A stretch of 64,000 nt of DNA from Eustoma russellianum (Eukaryota; Streptophyta; Magnoliopsida; Gentianales; Gentianaceae): positions 19,158,870-19,222,869 of the forward strand of contig AP025069.1 of assembly GCA_036186865.1 (NCBI GenBank), written 5' to 3'. How positions within the stretch are numbered: the stretch's first letter is position 1; the number at the start of each line of letters is the position of its first letter. This document shows positions 48,701 to 59,194 of this stretch, piece by piece. The translations under genes and the position numbers were made by a program. The notes under the pieces are model-generated. The model did not search any database, was not told the origin of the DNA, and saw only the letters and a list, made by a program, of their open reading frames with translations.

Positions 48701-50405
48701 TTTTCAGATATTAATTTCTTGTTGCCAACTTCTCAAGTATTTTCTCTTCCTCCCAGCTGTTATGCAACTACCTTACGGCGTGAGTAGTATACTAACTGGT
48801 TGAGAGCAGCCTTCCGTTATTCTAGTGACAGGATCCTGGTTGATCGTTGCTGACATTCTAAAACTATTCAGTCCATATTAGCACGCACACACAAAGTCAC
48901 ACATGCACACGCTCACACATGTAGTGATGTAGATATGATTTGTATGTCTAGACATATACGTATATATCACAAACTCAGACATTTGCATCCCTTATCAATC
49001 CACATATTCATCTTAGTTGATTTCCCAGCTACTTTATAGTCGTTAGATGTTAATGCAGCGGTGACTGACTCAAAAGGAGCTGGTTTCTGTTGAATTGGCT
49101 GGTTTTCTAGAGAAAAGAAGCAGTTATCTCTATGATGGATCTCCATTTCTGGGCTTTCATATACCTTGGTCTTAGTGAAAGATATCGAACAGATATAGGG
49201 CAGACAATTAACCATGCGGACTTTCAGAAGTATTACATGTAGCCGTGCTTTTCTTATGGAATTTATTTTCGACCTTGGAAGGGTTCTTTTTGTCTATGAT
49301 CTTAGTTTTCCCACATCATACAGAACCTTTAATGAATTTGCGATGATCAAATTTTTTTTAAAAAAAGATGTGTTAGAACACATCTTCTGAAAAATGTTTC
49401 CTCCTCGTGTCGTAATATGCTCAAGTATTTGATGTTGAGTCTTGTAAGCATCTATTGGCGAATTGAGTTTTATCGAAGCATTAGTTGAAATGACTGTCTT
49501 TGTGTAAATTGTATATTAAGCACCCAACCAGATAACTATATATATACAGAACCTCTCCATTTAGTAAATTTCCACGTGTTCTCTTGTCCATGTGAAAATG
49601 TAGTGGAATTTTCGGTACTTTATTTATATGGATGTTTATATGGGTCTTCCTTATTCAACTTCACAGGAAGCGTGAATGCGTTGAGCAACAGGTATCCAAA
49701 AGGCATTAGGTTTGATTTGAGTGAATTCTCCAATTTCGCCCACTAGGGAAGACAAAGTCTGCAATATCCTTTTCTCGTGTTGTTTGGCTGGGGTTGGGCT
49801 CCAGGGATTGGGGGTGGTAGATGGGGAAGGGAGGGAGCACGTGGTAGAGGAACTATTTTTATAAGAAAGCATACCCACTTTTCTCAAAAAAAGGTTTAGC
49901 CTTAATCTCACTTACGTTAGCCTAGACCGATAAGGGCAAGATTGGCCTTCTTAAGACTCGAAGTGGCTCAACTTCTCTGTTGGAGGTTATTCAGTATCCT
50001 TCTCTGCCTGATCGATATTTCTGACTCCATGTATACATGATTCTGCTTACATATTATAGAGATGCTTGATTATAGTTAATCTACCTTTCCCCCCCTTTTC
50101 CCTTAAGGTTTCTTTTGGAAGAATGTCAATTGGAAGAGCTTCTGGCAGCTTTGGAAAATTAGTCAAGGTGAGTATGGCACTAAAAAGCTTCTTTGTCCCC
50201 CCCCCCCCCCCCCCCCAAACACAAAACGTTATCACAATTTTGAATCATCTTTTTTTGGTTGAAGTAGCTTTGTTCAAGTGTTTGTAAAGCCGATGAAAAG
50301 GTCATAGAGTAATTTCTTTCTTTTCTCTTATTGCTCCAGTTGTACCAGGTGTATTTGGAACTTTTGACTATTCCTATTTTGTTTGGCACCTTCAATCTTG
50401 CTCAG
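34838..50405 (+). CDS. OXA2: OXA2-type mitochondrial Oxa1/YidC membrane insertase, exons 1-7
   Basis: Inserts proteins into the inner mitochondrial membrane (Oxa1/YidC/ALBINO3 family). Exons: 34838-35193, 35369-35475, 35750-35877, 36806-36877, 48570-48671, 50108-50167, 50340-50405; all junctions are GT-AG and the 891 bp join in one frame (297 aa). Residues 1-40 are Arg/Ser/His-rich without acidic residues, fitting a mitochondrial presequence. The YidC/Oxa1 domain begins with SLPPIRAFISLLDGYHDFSG and membrane segment 1 (about 119-145), which contains the family's Arg in VVLRLTLLP. Later segments include WVFAYFAVQAPVLLTW, GGMLWFYNLAEYPHG and LYQVYLELLTIPILFG. The 'NHHPGFDSGG' stretch is typical of plant OXA1/OXA2 proteins. 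Plant OXA2 proteins end in TPR repeats; those exons, and the last membrane segment, are outside the window. I assign OXA2 rather than OXA1 or ALB3 on sequence recall; subfamily confidence is moderate. Confidence 0.87.
35878..36805 (+). other. Intron 3 of the OXA2-like gene
   Basis: 928-bp GT-AG intron. It contains a T-run followed by a G-run (about 36528-36557) with further G-tracts to about 36585. I see no inserted element or second gene in it. Confidence 0.7.
37812..38032. mobile_element. Stowaway/Mariner-type MITE
   Basis: 221 bp starting CTCCATCTGTCCCAAAATAT and ending with the inverse GGGCCAGAGGGAG, flanked by TA on both sides (37810-37811 and 38033-38034). These termini and the TA target are the Stowaway hallmarks. 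No coding capacity. Confidence 0.8.
38455..39156 (+). pseudogene. L1-1 ORF1 (DUF4283-type nucleic-acid-binding), first part
   Basis: Remnant of an ORF1 protein of plant L1 LINEs. The best piece (38767-39078) contains DLFVFCFQSEDSKQSVL and ends at a zinc-knuckle-like ERLPTQCVKC. The layout, a DUF4283-like domain followed by a CCHC knuckle, fits RNA-binding ORF1 proteins. Stops occur before 38767, and solo LTR-2 interrupts the gene after 39156. The C-terminal acidic/Lys-rich region probably continues at 40601-41350. Confidence 0.75.
39157..40595 (-). repeat. Solo LTR-2 (1439 bp) in L1-1
   Basis: Same LTR family as 16502-17931, opposite strand. TGTTAGG...TTAACA ends, flanked by a perfect 5-bp duplication GATGG (39152-39156 and 40596-40600). 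TA/CA microsatellites lie at about 39599-39682. No internal region. Confidence 0.9.
41490..42300 (+). pseudogene. L1-1 ORF2 reverse transcriptase remnant
   Basis: RVT_1-type domain. Blocks seen are ISLIPKVDALVRAKGFRPIS, then CNVSYKVISKILANRVK, a VDIMKAFDTVK block, GSLTGSVKAFRGLIQGDPL, and the active-site block LALADDLFILAS (about 42103-42138). Several stops and frame changes fall near 41530, 41795, 41830, 42030 and 42220. The ADD signature is preserved although the gene is dead. Confidence 0.85.
43432..44400. other. Unassigned intron segment with a short tandem duplication
   Basis: A block starting GGCGTGGATTCCATATGTAT is duplicated (43455-43545 and 43550-43622), the second copy lacking about 18 bp. 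The rest, to about 44400, has short ORFs without recognisable domains. Confidence 0.45.
44550..45110 (+). pseudogene. L1-2 zf-RVT (RT zinc-binding) domain remnant
   Basis: Downstream portion of L1 ORF2. It contains the TSFWYDPWHSW block, then PLVDWDKIIWCNHSFP, a TQDKLLVWG helix, and paired Cys with HDHLFF. These match the order of the zinc-binding domain found after RT in plant L1 elements. Stops at several points show decay. Confidence 0.75.
45212..47139 (-). repeat. Solo LTR-3 (1928 bp with nested insertion) in L1-2
   Basis: Same family as solo LTR-1. Perfect 5-bp duplication TAGAC (45207-45211 and 47140-47144). It is longer because of a 507-bp insertion at 45770-46276. An (AC)n tract lies at 45679-45711. 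No internal retrotransposon sequence. Confidence 0.9.
45770..46276 (+). mobile_element. 5'-truncated L1 3' end inserted in solo LTR-3
   Basis: 507 bp ending GGAAAATTTTACTTACAAAA with a short poly-A, flanked by a 14-bp duplication ATATCTAATATTAA (45756-45769 and 46277-46290). The tail resembles those of L1-1 and L1-2. It is markedly more GC-rich than the LTR around it, and its 5' part contains a strong hairpin (about 45795-45830). Confidence 0.8.
48672..50107 (+). other. Intron 5 of the OXA2-like gene
   Basis: 1436-bp GT-AG intron (CAG/GTATGAAAT ... TTAAG/GTTTC). No recognisable transposon. It contains (CA)-rich stretches near 48885-48920. Confidence 0.7.
50197..50216. repeat. Homopolymer C run in intron 6
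   Basis: About 20 consecutive C, 30 bp after the exon 6 donor (50167/50168). Its length is likely to vary between alleles and to be error-prone in sequencing. Confidence 0.9.
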
Positions 50406-51721
50406 GTAACGCAATCTTCTCTTTGTACTGGTAGTGGCAGTCTTCGGAACATTGTAGTGGTGTCAAGATTCCTGCTAAGGCAGAATGTGGTTAGGCTGTT
50501 ATTTTCTATTATCCATTAGACTGGGTTAGTCTTTTCATGGATTTGTAGTTCTGGGAAAAAATATTAAACGGAGAAGCCAACTTCATGCTGGATTCGTAAT
50601 AATTCACTGAACTTGTGACCATCAAACTAATACTTCGGCTTTTGCTTAAGAACGTTTGAAGTCCAGGTTCCAGTGTAGCTATTTAGCCTTTTCATGGTTT
50701 TTGCAGTTGTGCAAGTAATATTAATGGGAAAAGCAATATTAAAGGAACTTCTCTCTAGAGATATTCGCTCTCCCTTCTCTACACAGAGTTTCTAACGGGC
50801 AAATAACCACCACAAAATTCTCACACTTTTCCACCTAACTCCTTCGTAAACGGCTACATTTCCCCTCTCTCTCCGCCAACAACGGTAACATCTCCTCCAC
50901 AGTCGACCTATTTCCTCTCTCTTCTTCGATTCTGCTCTTAAAAACCTTCCTCTTCCCTTTGGTCTCTCAAGCCTCTCCGGCTGCCGCAAATGGCGGCCGG
51001 AGTAATCCATCTTTACTTGTCTCTCTTCTAAATGGCTAGATTCCCTGAGTCTTAGCCATTCTCGTGACATGCAGAACCGCGTAAGGGCAAAATCGGCTTG
51101 GGCAAGTCTGCTTAAGGCTGACTTCAAACCAAAGGAGTCGCCTACGCTCAATTGAAGTCGATAAGGGTGAAAAGTTTGTTGCAGTCTCTCCTCAAGAAGT
51201 CGGTGAGTACAAATTCAAATGGCATACAACAGTCATTGGGCAAGTGCTGGGTAATAGTGCATCGTACTTCAATATGAAGAATTTTGCTGAGGAAAGATGG
51301 AACAACAAAGGCCTTTTGGAAACTCAAAAGCTAGATTATGACATCTTCTTATTCAGATTTCAATCGGAAACACAAGCAAAATATTCTTGATTTATCACCC
51401 TTACCCTTTGGGAACATGGTTCTTTTTCTGTGACTTTGGAACCTAGAGAAAAAAATCGAAAAGCTTAAATTGAATATAATTCCTGTATGGGTACGATTTT
51501 CCTTTCTCATATTACAGTACTTCAACCCTGTAACGCTAGGAAGGCTGGATACTTTGATTAGAAAGCCATTATTCATGGACAGAACCACTACAGCCCAAAC
51601 AAGAGTATCCTATGCAAGATCTGCATAGAGATCAAAGCTGGAGATGAGCTCATAAGTTAAAGCTCATTGATGAGTATGGGTAAGAGAATTGGCAAGAGGT
51701 TACCTAGATTGGATGCCAACA

Positions 51722-52620
51722 TCATCATCATCATCATCCGAGCCCAGTATATCCCAACGATAGCAAAAGCTATCGTTAGGGTCTGGGGAGGGTAAGTGGT
51801 AGGCAGACAATACCTCTATCCCAAGGGATAGAGAGTCTGCTTCCAGTGAGACCCCCGGCTCTACCTGCATAAATGACATGATAATAGAGCTATGTTGTGC
51901 TAGTGTGTTAGTGAGTAGATTCAAGAAATACAAATAAAGGCATTTCGATACTAAAATACACAGCACTTATATATATACATGTAATGTAAAACAACGGTAT
52001 AACCTACGCAACCAAATGGAAAGTTAATCTAAAGGTAGGTAGTGTCTACGCCTATCTATGTCCCTAATTATACTCTAAAGTGTCCCTATATCTGATCTAT
52101 ACCTTGTTAACCTTAACCTTATGTCTCCATGAACTCCTATCCTGGACCATGTCCTCAGAGAGGTGCAAATCTAGTAAGTCGTGCCTTATCTGCTCATCCC
52201 AAGTCAGTTTGGGCCTGCCTTTACTCCTGTTTCCCTCTACAATGAGGCTTTCAATTGCTCTGACCGACGCCGTTGTCTGTCTCCGCTTGACATGCCCAAA
52301 CCATCTCAATCTTCCCTCTCTTATCTTATCTGCTATACTAGTCACGCCTAACCTTTCTCGAAACACCTCGTTTCTGATCCGGTCTAGCCTTGTATGTCCA
52401 CACATCCATCTTAACATTTTCATCTCTGCCACTTCCATCTTCTGTACTTGTGACCTCTTGACGGCCCAGCAGTCTGTCCCATATAGCATTGCCGGTCGCA
52501 CTGCCACTTTATAAAATTTTCCCTTTAATTTAGTTGGGAAATTTTTGTCACACAGCACCCCTGAGGCCGCCCTCCATCTACACCAGCCTGCTTGAACTTG
52601 ATGTGCTACATTATTATCTA
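51722..52620 (-). mobile_element. 5'-truncated RTE-type LINE in L1-3 ORF1
   Basis: 899 bp on the minus strand, ending 3' in (GAT)n rather than poly-A, as RTE-clade LINEs do. It is flanked by a 12-bp duplication TGGATGCCAACA (51710-51721 and 52621-52632). The coding part is the RT C-terminal region. A second, 45-bp copy of the same 3' end sits at 54290-54334. Confidence 0.85.
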
Positions 52621-52633
52621 TGGATGCCAACAC
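52097..52633 (-). pseudogene. RTE LINE RT C-terminal region (5'-truncated)
   Basis: Open 178-codon frame without stops, covering the C-terminal end of RTE-clade ORF2 after the RT core. Characteristic blocks are AVRPAMLYGTDCWAVKRSQ, MLRWMCGHTRLDRIRN, GRLRWFGHVKRR and GRPKLTWDEQIRHDL. Its 5' end is the insertion junction, so it has no native start and no RT active site. The lack of stops suggests a comparatively recent insertion. Confidence 0.85.
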
Positions 52634-53766
52634 AATTCCTCAAGTCTAAGACCTTTGGGCATGACTGTAAGGTCGAAGCGGAAATGATAAAGAATGCCAC
52701 AACTGCAGAAAAAACAACGGATTGGAAAACAAATGACAAAAGAAATGAACAAAAAGTACTTAAGTCAGGTATTCAAATTAAAGGAAACAAATTATCCGGA
52801 AAGAAGGTGTTCCCCCTCAAGAAAGTGAAACTCAGATGAGATAGAGAGAGTACATTCCCCCTCCATGGATAAGGGACAAAGGCCCCTCTTTGTCAAGGGG
52901 TTACACTCAAGCCGTTGGTACCACATCCAGCAGAATGGGTTCTTCTATATCGAGCAAGGACACGTCAAGCAAATTCAATGCTTTGGAGGGCATAGAAGAT
53001 GAGGGCAATACAGACCCTTTCGACAAAGAGCATGACCTAGAAAAAGGTGAAGATCTTGACGAAGAAGATTACAAAACACAGCAGGACGAAGATATGGATG
53101 ACATGAGCCTGAGGATAAGGAAGAGGACTCTCTCTTTCTCAAGTGAGACAAAGGCATTCAAGATTGACTGCTAAAAGACAGATCTTACCTTTACTTTACA
53201 TCGGATTTCTTCTTTTAGAACCTTACTATCTATTGAGCTTGAACTACTAAAGATCTATTATTGCATACCAGGTTTACTACAGTTTCACAGCCCTGAAGGT
53301 AGAGCGGTCTTGCTAAAGCTAAAGGCTTTCTCCCTTTCGACACGAGAAAGCACAAAGCACTCTAACTAAGCCAAGTAAAGTTTTGCCAGATACGGTAAAG
53401 ACAATGATGATGCTATAAAGGAAAAAGATCTTTCAAAGAAGGAACAAGATGAAGAGAAAGGTATTCTTCAAATTCTTCCTCAAAAGAGGATGATGAGGCT
53501 ACAGACGTTGAGACTCCTGAGGACCCAAAGGCCTTAAAACTGTAGGCCAAGCCACTAAAGGTAGGCATACTCATGTGATAAGGTTGGGAACCCACCTAAG
53601 ACGAAGCAACCTGCTCCAAAGTCAACCCAACCCTAAACTTAGACAGGGAGGAAAACAAACTTGATCAAGGACCTATTACTCTTAGTAGGGAAACTGGGCA
53701 TGGAGCTAAGGAAAAAAGACACCGCCTAAAAAAAGTTGTAACTAGTCAAATAGATGACCTAGGAAC

Positions 53767-54197
53767 ACTGGAAAAACGTGCAGCAGAAAACAAAACTTGA
53801 TCTCCGATTTCCTACCAAGGATCCATGTTGTTCGTTTAATTCGATGAAAGAAATTCAAAAACCTTACCTCTGTATATTCGAAATCCGCAGACGAAAAAGG
53901 TGCGATGACACAAACACCCTCTGCCGGTATCCACACGAATGCTTCCGTCCGGAGTGCTAGCTCTTGAAACGGCACGGCTGAAGAACTCGGTTTTTCTCCA
54001 AAAACGAGTTTTGGTTTTTCTCTGATAATTGTGTGTAATCTCTATACTAGATGCACCATCATATATACATATATGTAGACATCAAATCCGAGTCCAAATC
54101 GGATTAGTTAAGCCAATCAGAATCCATATCAGATGTGGATTCTATCAAGATATTCAAAATCCATATCAAATATGGATTCTTTCGTTATTATCCGATA

Positions 54198-54238
<41 letters not shown>

Positions 54239-55204
54239 CATAAAAAACAACAACAACAATAATAATAATTAATATCTAGTATTAATATTTTTGCTGTCGT
54301 TGGGATATACTGGGTTCGGATGATGATGATGATGATCTAGTATTAATATTATTAATATTATTAATATCAATCCATATGCATTCTCTTGTGTGACCCGATA
54401 GGCCATATTATTTGGCAGTCGGTTAAATTTCCATTAAACCAACAAGTCGTAATTGGTCTCTAGCAAGACATTACGACTACCCAATTAATACGAGTAAAGC
54501 CCAATTAGCCTAATAATAGTACATGTATTAATCCCTTTGTCACACGATATCTAGTTTGAACATAAGTCATGATAAGCGTCATACTTATATTGTTCAAACG
54601 TATGATTACTCGATCTCCAAATAGGCTGATAAAACAAATGATATTGATCACACTATCAATTTATTTGAGCACAGGTATGCATTTCACAGTCTCACTAATC
54701 AAGGGACCCAAAGATATCTCTCTCAAAAGAGGGACAAATTCTATCTTGATTGTTCAATATCCTCTACATAATTTCTATCATTTTCCATCATGAACTTTAT
54801 TATTATCCAGTTACGGATAACGTTTGATCATGTCAAAATATAATAGTCCTTATGTTGGAAACTATGACAATCTCAAGTCTAAGGATTAAAACATGATTAT
54901 CATGAGATTTACTTATGACGCTAATCCATGCAGTAATCTCATGATGGGTCTATCCAATACACTGTTCTCTAACAAGAATCTATGATATTGATTTGTGTCA
55001 CCATACACATAATCATCTCATGATTATCAAATCAATACTCATACTGGTTATAAATTATTTTATCTCTATAACAATAATGAACCAGGAACATATATCATAA
55101 TTGTGTAACATACTAACCAACAATAATGATAATAAAACCTCTTTATTAATAATAAATGTATAACATAAACATCCAAATCATGGCCTAGGGCACACACACT
55201 AACA
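53767..55204 (-). repeat. LTR-4: fourth copy of the solo-LTR family, U5 end truncated
   Basis: Similar to solo LTRs 1-3 (ends CACTAACA on the right). The left terminus lacks about the first 18 bp (the TGTTAGGAAAC part), and no 5-bp duplication is seen (right flank GTCAT). The left neighbour is L1-3 ORF1 and the right neighbour is Copia-4 RNase H, so the two flanks belong to different elements. An (AT)n tract lies at 54200-54235. Confidence 0.8.
54290..54334 (+). mobile_element. 45-bp RTE 3'-end insertion in LTR-4
   Basis: Sequence TTTGCTGTCGTTGGGATATA followed by CTGGGTTCGG and (ATG)n repeats. It matches the last bases of the RTE at 51722-52620 with two differences. It is flanked by a perfect 16-bp duplication ATCTAGTATTAATATT (54274-54289 and 54335-54350). 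Confidence 0.85.
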
Positions 55205-56311
55205 GTCATACCTAGCCCCAGTTCTTCAAGCACCCTTTTTAACCATAAACCTTCACATTATCCTGTTGCTAGTGCTCGTAGTTCCGCTACACTACTGCGT
55301 GATACAACCATTTGTTTTTTTACTTCGCCATGTGACCAAGTTACCCCATAAGAACATACCATATCCAGTAGTACATCTCCAATCAATTTGGGACCCTGCT
55401 CAATCCACATCTGTATAGACAAAAATGTTTATTTTAGATTGCTTCTTAAATAACAGGCCCTAACCTGGTGCAGCCTTTAGGTACCTAAGAATCCTGAAAA
55501 CAGCCTTAAGATGTCCAATTGTAGGATTATGCATGAATTGTGAAACAAGGTAACATCATTGCATATATCCGGGCGAGTATGTGACAAGTAAATAAGCTTA
55601 CCAACCAACTTTTGATATTGTAATTTATCTGTAGGAGTAGTATCCCACAGTTTCTTTGGTTTCCGTCTGGGTTCCATTGGTGTGGCCGCTGGTTTGCACC
55701 CCAACATACCTGTTTCTCTTAATAAACCTAAGGCATACTTTCTTTGAGAAATGCTCATTTCACTTTTTGTCCTAGCTACTTCCGTACCTAAGAAATACCT
55801 TAGTCCATCTAAATCCTTAACTTCAAATTCTTTAGACAGTTGTTCTTTAATTAGAATGATACCTTTCTTGTCATTTCCCGTAAGAATTATGTCGTCTACA
55901 TAGACAATAAGTATGGTAATAGTGTGAATACTAGCACGTTTTACAAACAATGCATGATCACTATGAGTTTGCTTAGAACCATATTTAAGAACCACAGATG
56001 TGAACCTTTTAAACCATGCACGTGGGGACTGTTTCAACCCGTATAATTACCTTTTCAGCTTACATACCATGCCTTTATTCTGATTATTCACAAACCCGGG
56101 TGGTAATTCTATGTATACCATCTCTTGCAAGTCATCATTCAAGAACATATTTTTCACATCTAGCTGAAATAAATCCCAGTCTAAGTTAATTGCCAGAGAA
56201 AATATAATTATGTCATGTATTCAATTTCGCAACTGGAGCAAAGGTCTCCATATAATCTATTCCATATGTTTGTGTATAACCTTTGCCACTAACCTTGCCT
56301 TATATTTATTA
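55205..56311 (-). pseudogene. Copia-4 RT core and truncated RNase H
   Basis: RT with LIVYVDDIILTGND (catalytic YVDD intact), QLSKEFEVKDLDGLRYFLG and YQKLVGKLIYLSHTRPDI in one 186-codon frame (55477-56037). The RT N-terminal part (GIDYMETF-like, about 56220-56311) is in another frame. RNase H runs from about 55470 to its cut at 55205 by LTR-4 and has several stops. At 56303-56311 coding meets the 9-bp target duplication of the composite element. Confidence 0.85.
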
Positions 56312-56548
56312 AGGAAAATTACACTTACACCCCCTGTGGTTTGGCTTAATTCCAAAATCCTTCCATCTCGTTTGGAATTATACATTTACCTCTCCTATGG
56401 TTTGGGTTAAAAAGACACCGGCCAATTTCCGGCGAGGGAGTTACCTTTTTAACCCAAACCATAGGGGAGGTAAATGTATATAATTCCAAACGATAGGAGA
56501 GGTTTTTGGAATTAAGCCAAACCACAGGTGTAAGTGTAATTTTCCCCC
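56312..56548. repeat. Left palindromic terminus of composite element
   Basis: Two inverted arms of about 115 bp. The first starts GGAAAATTACACTTACACCC; the second ends with the inverse GGTGTAAGTGTAATTTTCC. The centre is at about 56425 (CCGGCCAATTTCCGGC). Blocks CCTGTGGTTTGGCTTAATTC and TTTGGAATTATACATTTACC appear in inverse in the other arm. Confidence 0.85.
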
Positions 56549-56554
56549 AAAATT

Positions 56555-57199
56555 ATTCTTACACACACACATGTATATACACACACACACATTTAATCAA
56601 ACATATTTTTTCAATCTTTGATAATGTTGATTATGACCATAAATAATCCATGCATGTACATGACAAGTAGATTGCCATGGTCAGACAGTGTAATTACTCT
56701 TAACTCCGTTCTAAAATATTAAGAAATTTTGATTTTTCAATATAACATAAATTTATCTTATAAAGAAAAGTCAAATGATTTTATATTTCTAAAACAAGTG
56801 TTATATATTTTTTTCATGCTTTCTCATGTTATTAAAATTTTGAAATGTGTATTAGTATACAAGGGCTGAATAATATTTTCATTGACTTATATGGTTATGG
56901 AATATCATTTAAAAACAACTTATAAACATTTTTATTTTTCAATTAGAAGACAAAAAGACCGTTAGAGAAAGCATTTGATGTCTAAGTTGTGATGTAATTA
57001 AGAGTGCGTATACCATAGATGTTGTATATATGATGGTAGTTATGTAATTTTTAAATGTTAAACAGTTTATATAAGAATAATATATTTTTATAACTTCTAT
57101 GCCAAATCAAAATTTCACTTAATAAAACACTTACGTGTTAACGTCTTTAATATGAAAAAGACAAATTTTATGTTTCATTCAATTCTATTCAATTTTATA

Positions 57200-57279
<80 letters not shown>

Positions 57280-57418
57280 CATATATATACTATTTATTTT
57301 CTATTCAGTTTTATTCACTTAATAAAACACATATGTATTAACGTCTTTAATATAAAAAGGACCAAATTTATTTTTCATTCATTTAGATTCAGTTATATAT
57401 GCATATATGTATATACAG

Positions 57419-57472
<54 letters not shown>

Positions 57473-58282
57473 TTACACACACGCACATATATATACACAC
57501 ACACACATTTAATCAAACATATTTTTTCAATCTTTGATAATGTTGATTATGACCATAAATAATCCATGCATGTACATGACAAGTAGATTGCTATGGCCAG
57601 ACAGTGTAATTACTCTTAACTCCGTTCTAAAATATTAAGAAATTTTGATTTTTCAATATAACATAAATTTATCTTATAAAGAAAAGTCAAATGATTTTAT
57701 ATTTCTAAAACAAGTGTTATATATTTTTTTCATGCTTTCTCATGTTATTAAAATTTTGAAATGTGTATTAGTATACAAGGGCTGAATAATATTTTCATTG
57801 ACTTATATGGTTATGGAATATCATTTAAAAACAACTTATAAACATTTTTATTTTTCAATTAGAAGACAAAAAGACCGTTAGAGAAAGCATTTGATGTCTA
57901 AGTTGTGATGTAATTAAGAGTGCGTATAACATAGATGTTGTATATATGATGGTAGTTATGTTATTTTTAAATGTTAAACAGTTTATATAAGAATAATATA
58001 TTTTTATAACTTCTATGCCAAATCAAAATTTCACTTAATAAAACACTTACGTGTTAACGTCTTTAATATGAAAAAGACAAATTTTATGTTTCATTCAATT
58101 CTATTCAATTTTATATGCATATATATATATATAGACACACACACATATATATACTATTTATTTTCTATTCAGTTTTATTCACTTAATAAGACACATATGT
58201 ATTAACGTCTTTAATATAAAAAGGACCAAATTTATTTTTCATTCATTTAGATTCAGTTATATATGCATATATGTATATACAG

Positions 58283-58328
<46 letters not shown>

Positions 58329-58983
58329 TTACACACACGCACATATATATACACACACACACATTTAATCAAACATATTTTTTCAATCTTTGATAATGTT
58401 GATTATGACCATAAATAATCCATGCATGTACATGACAAGTAGATTGCCATGGTCAGACAGTGTAATTACTCTTAACTCCGTTCTAAAATATTAAGAAATT
58501 TTGATTTTTCAATATAACATAAATTTATCTTATAAAGAAAAGTCAAATGATTTTATATTTCTAAAACAAGTGTTATATATTTTTTTCATGCTTTCTCATG
58601 TTATTAAAATTTTGAAATGTGTATTAGTATACAAGGGCTGAATAATATTTTCGTTGACTTATATGGTTATGGAATATCATTTAAAAACAACTTATAAACA
58701 TTTTTATTTTTCAATTAGAAGACAAAAAGACCGTTAGAGAAAGCATTTGATGTCTAAGTTGTGATGTAATTAAGAGTGCGTATAACATAGATGTTGTATA
58801 TATGATGGTAGTTATGTTATTTTTAAATGTTAAACAGTTTATATAAGAATAATATATTTTTATAACTTCTATGCCAAATCAAAATTTCACTTAATAAAAC
58901 ACTTACGTGTTAACGTCTTTAATATGAAAAAGACAAATTTTATGTTTCATTCAATTCTATTCAATTTTATATGCATATATATA

Positions 58984-59029
<46 letters not shown>

Positions 59030-59194
59030 TATATATATATATAGAGACACACACTCACATATATATACTATTTATTTTCTATTTAGTTTTATTCACTTAA
59101 TAAGACACATATGTATTAACGTCTTTAATATAAAAAGGACCAAATTTATTTTTCATTCATTTAGATTCAGTTATATATGCATATATGTATATAC

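Larger units (their letters stand above)
51030..53174 (+). pseudogene. L1-3 ORF1 pseudogene, interrupted by RTE
   Basis: A DUF4283-like region is readable in several frames (for example WHTTVIGQVLGNSASYFNMK at about 51222-51281). It is followed, after removal of the RTE insertion, by a decayed CCHC-type knuckle region (TFGHDCK, about 52650) and a Lys-rich then acidic C-terminal region (52680-53174, including EKGEDLDEEDYKTQQDED). Stops and frameshifts are scattered. Confidence 0.7.
50760..53766 (+). mobile_element. L1-3: L1-type LINE, ORF1 part
   Basis: Plus-strand leader (about 50760-51020) and ORF1 of the same L1 type as L1-1. It is split by an RTE LINE (51722-52620) and cut at about 53766 by the truncated LTR-4. 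ORF2 sequence in the same orientation reappears at 63511, right of Copia-4, and may be the same element. The whole endonuclease region is missing between them. Confidence 0.75.

Noticed and set aside
52080..52514. Plus-strand ORF of 144 codons
   Set aside because: It is the antisense shadow of the RTE LINE coding region, which has clear family motifs on the minus strand.
53767..55204. LTR-4 as the 3' LTR of Copia-4
   Set aside because: Copia-4 has a 271-bp 5' LTR of unrelated sequence, and its RNase H is cut before reaching any polypurine tract.
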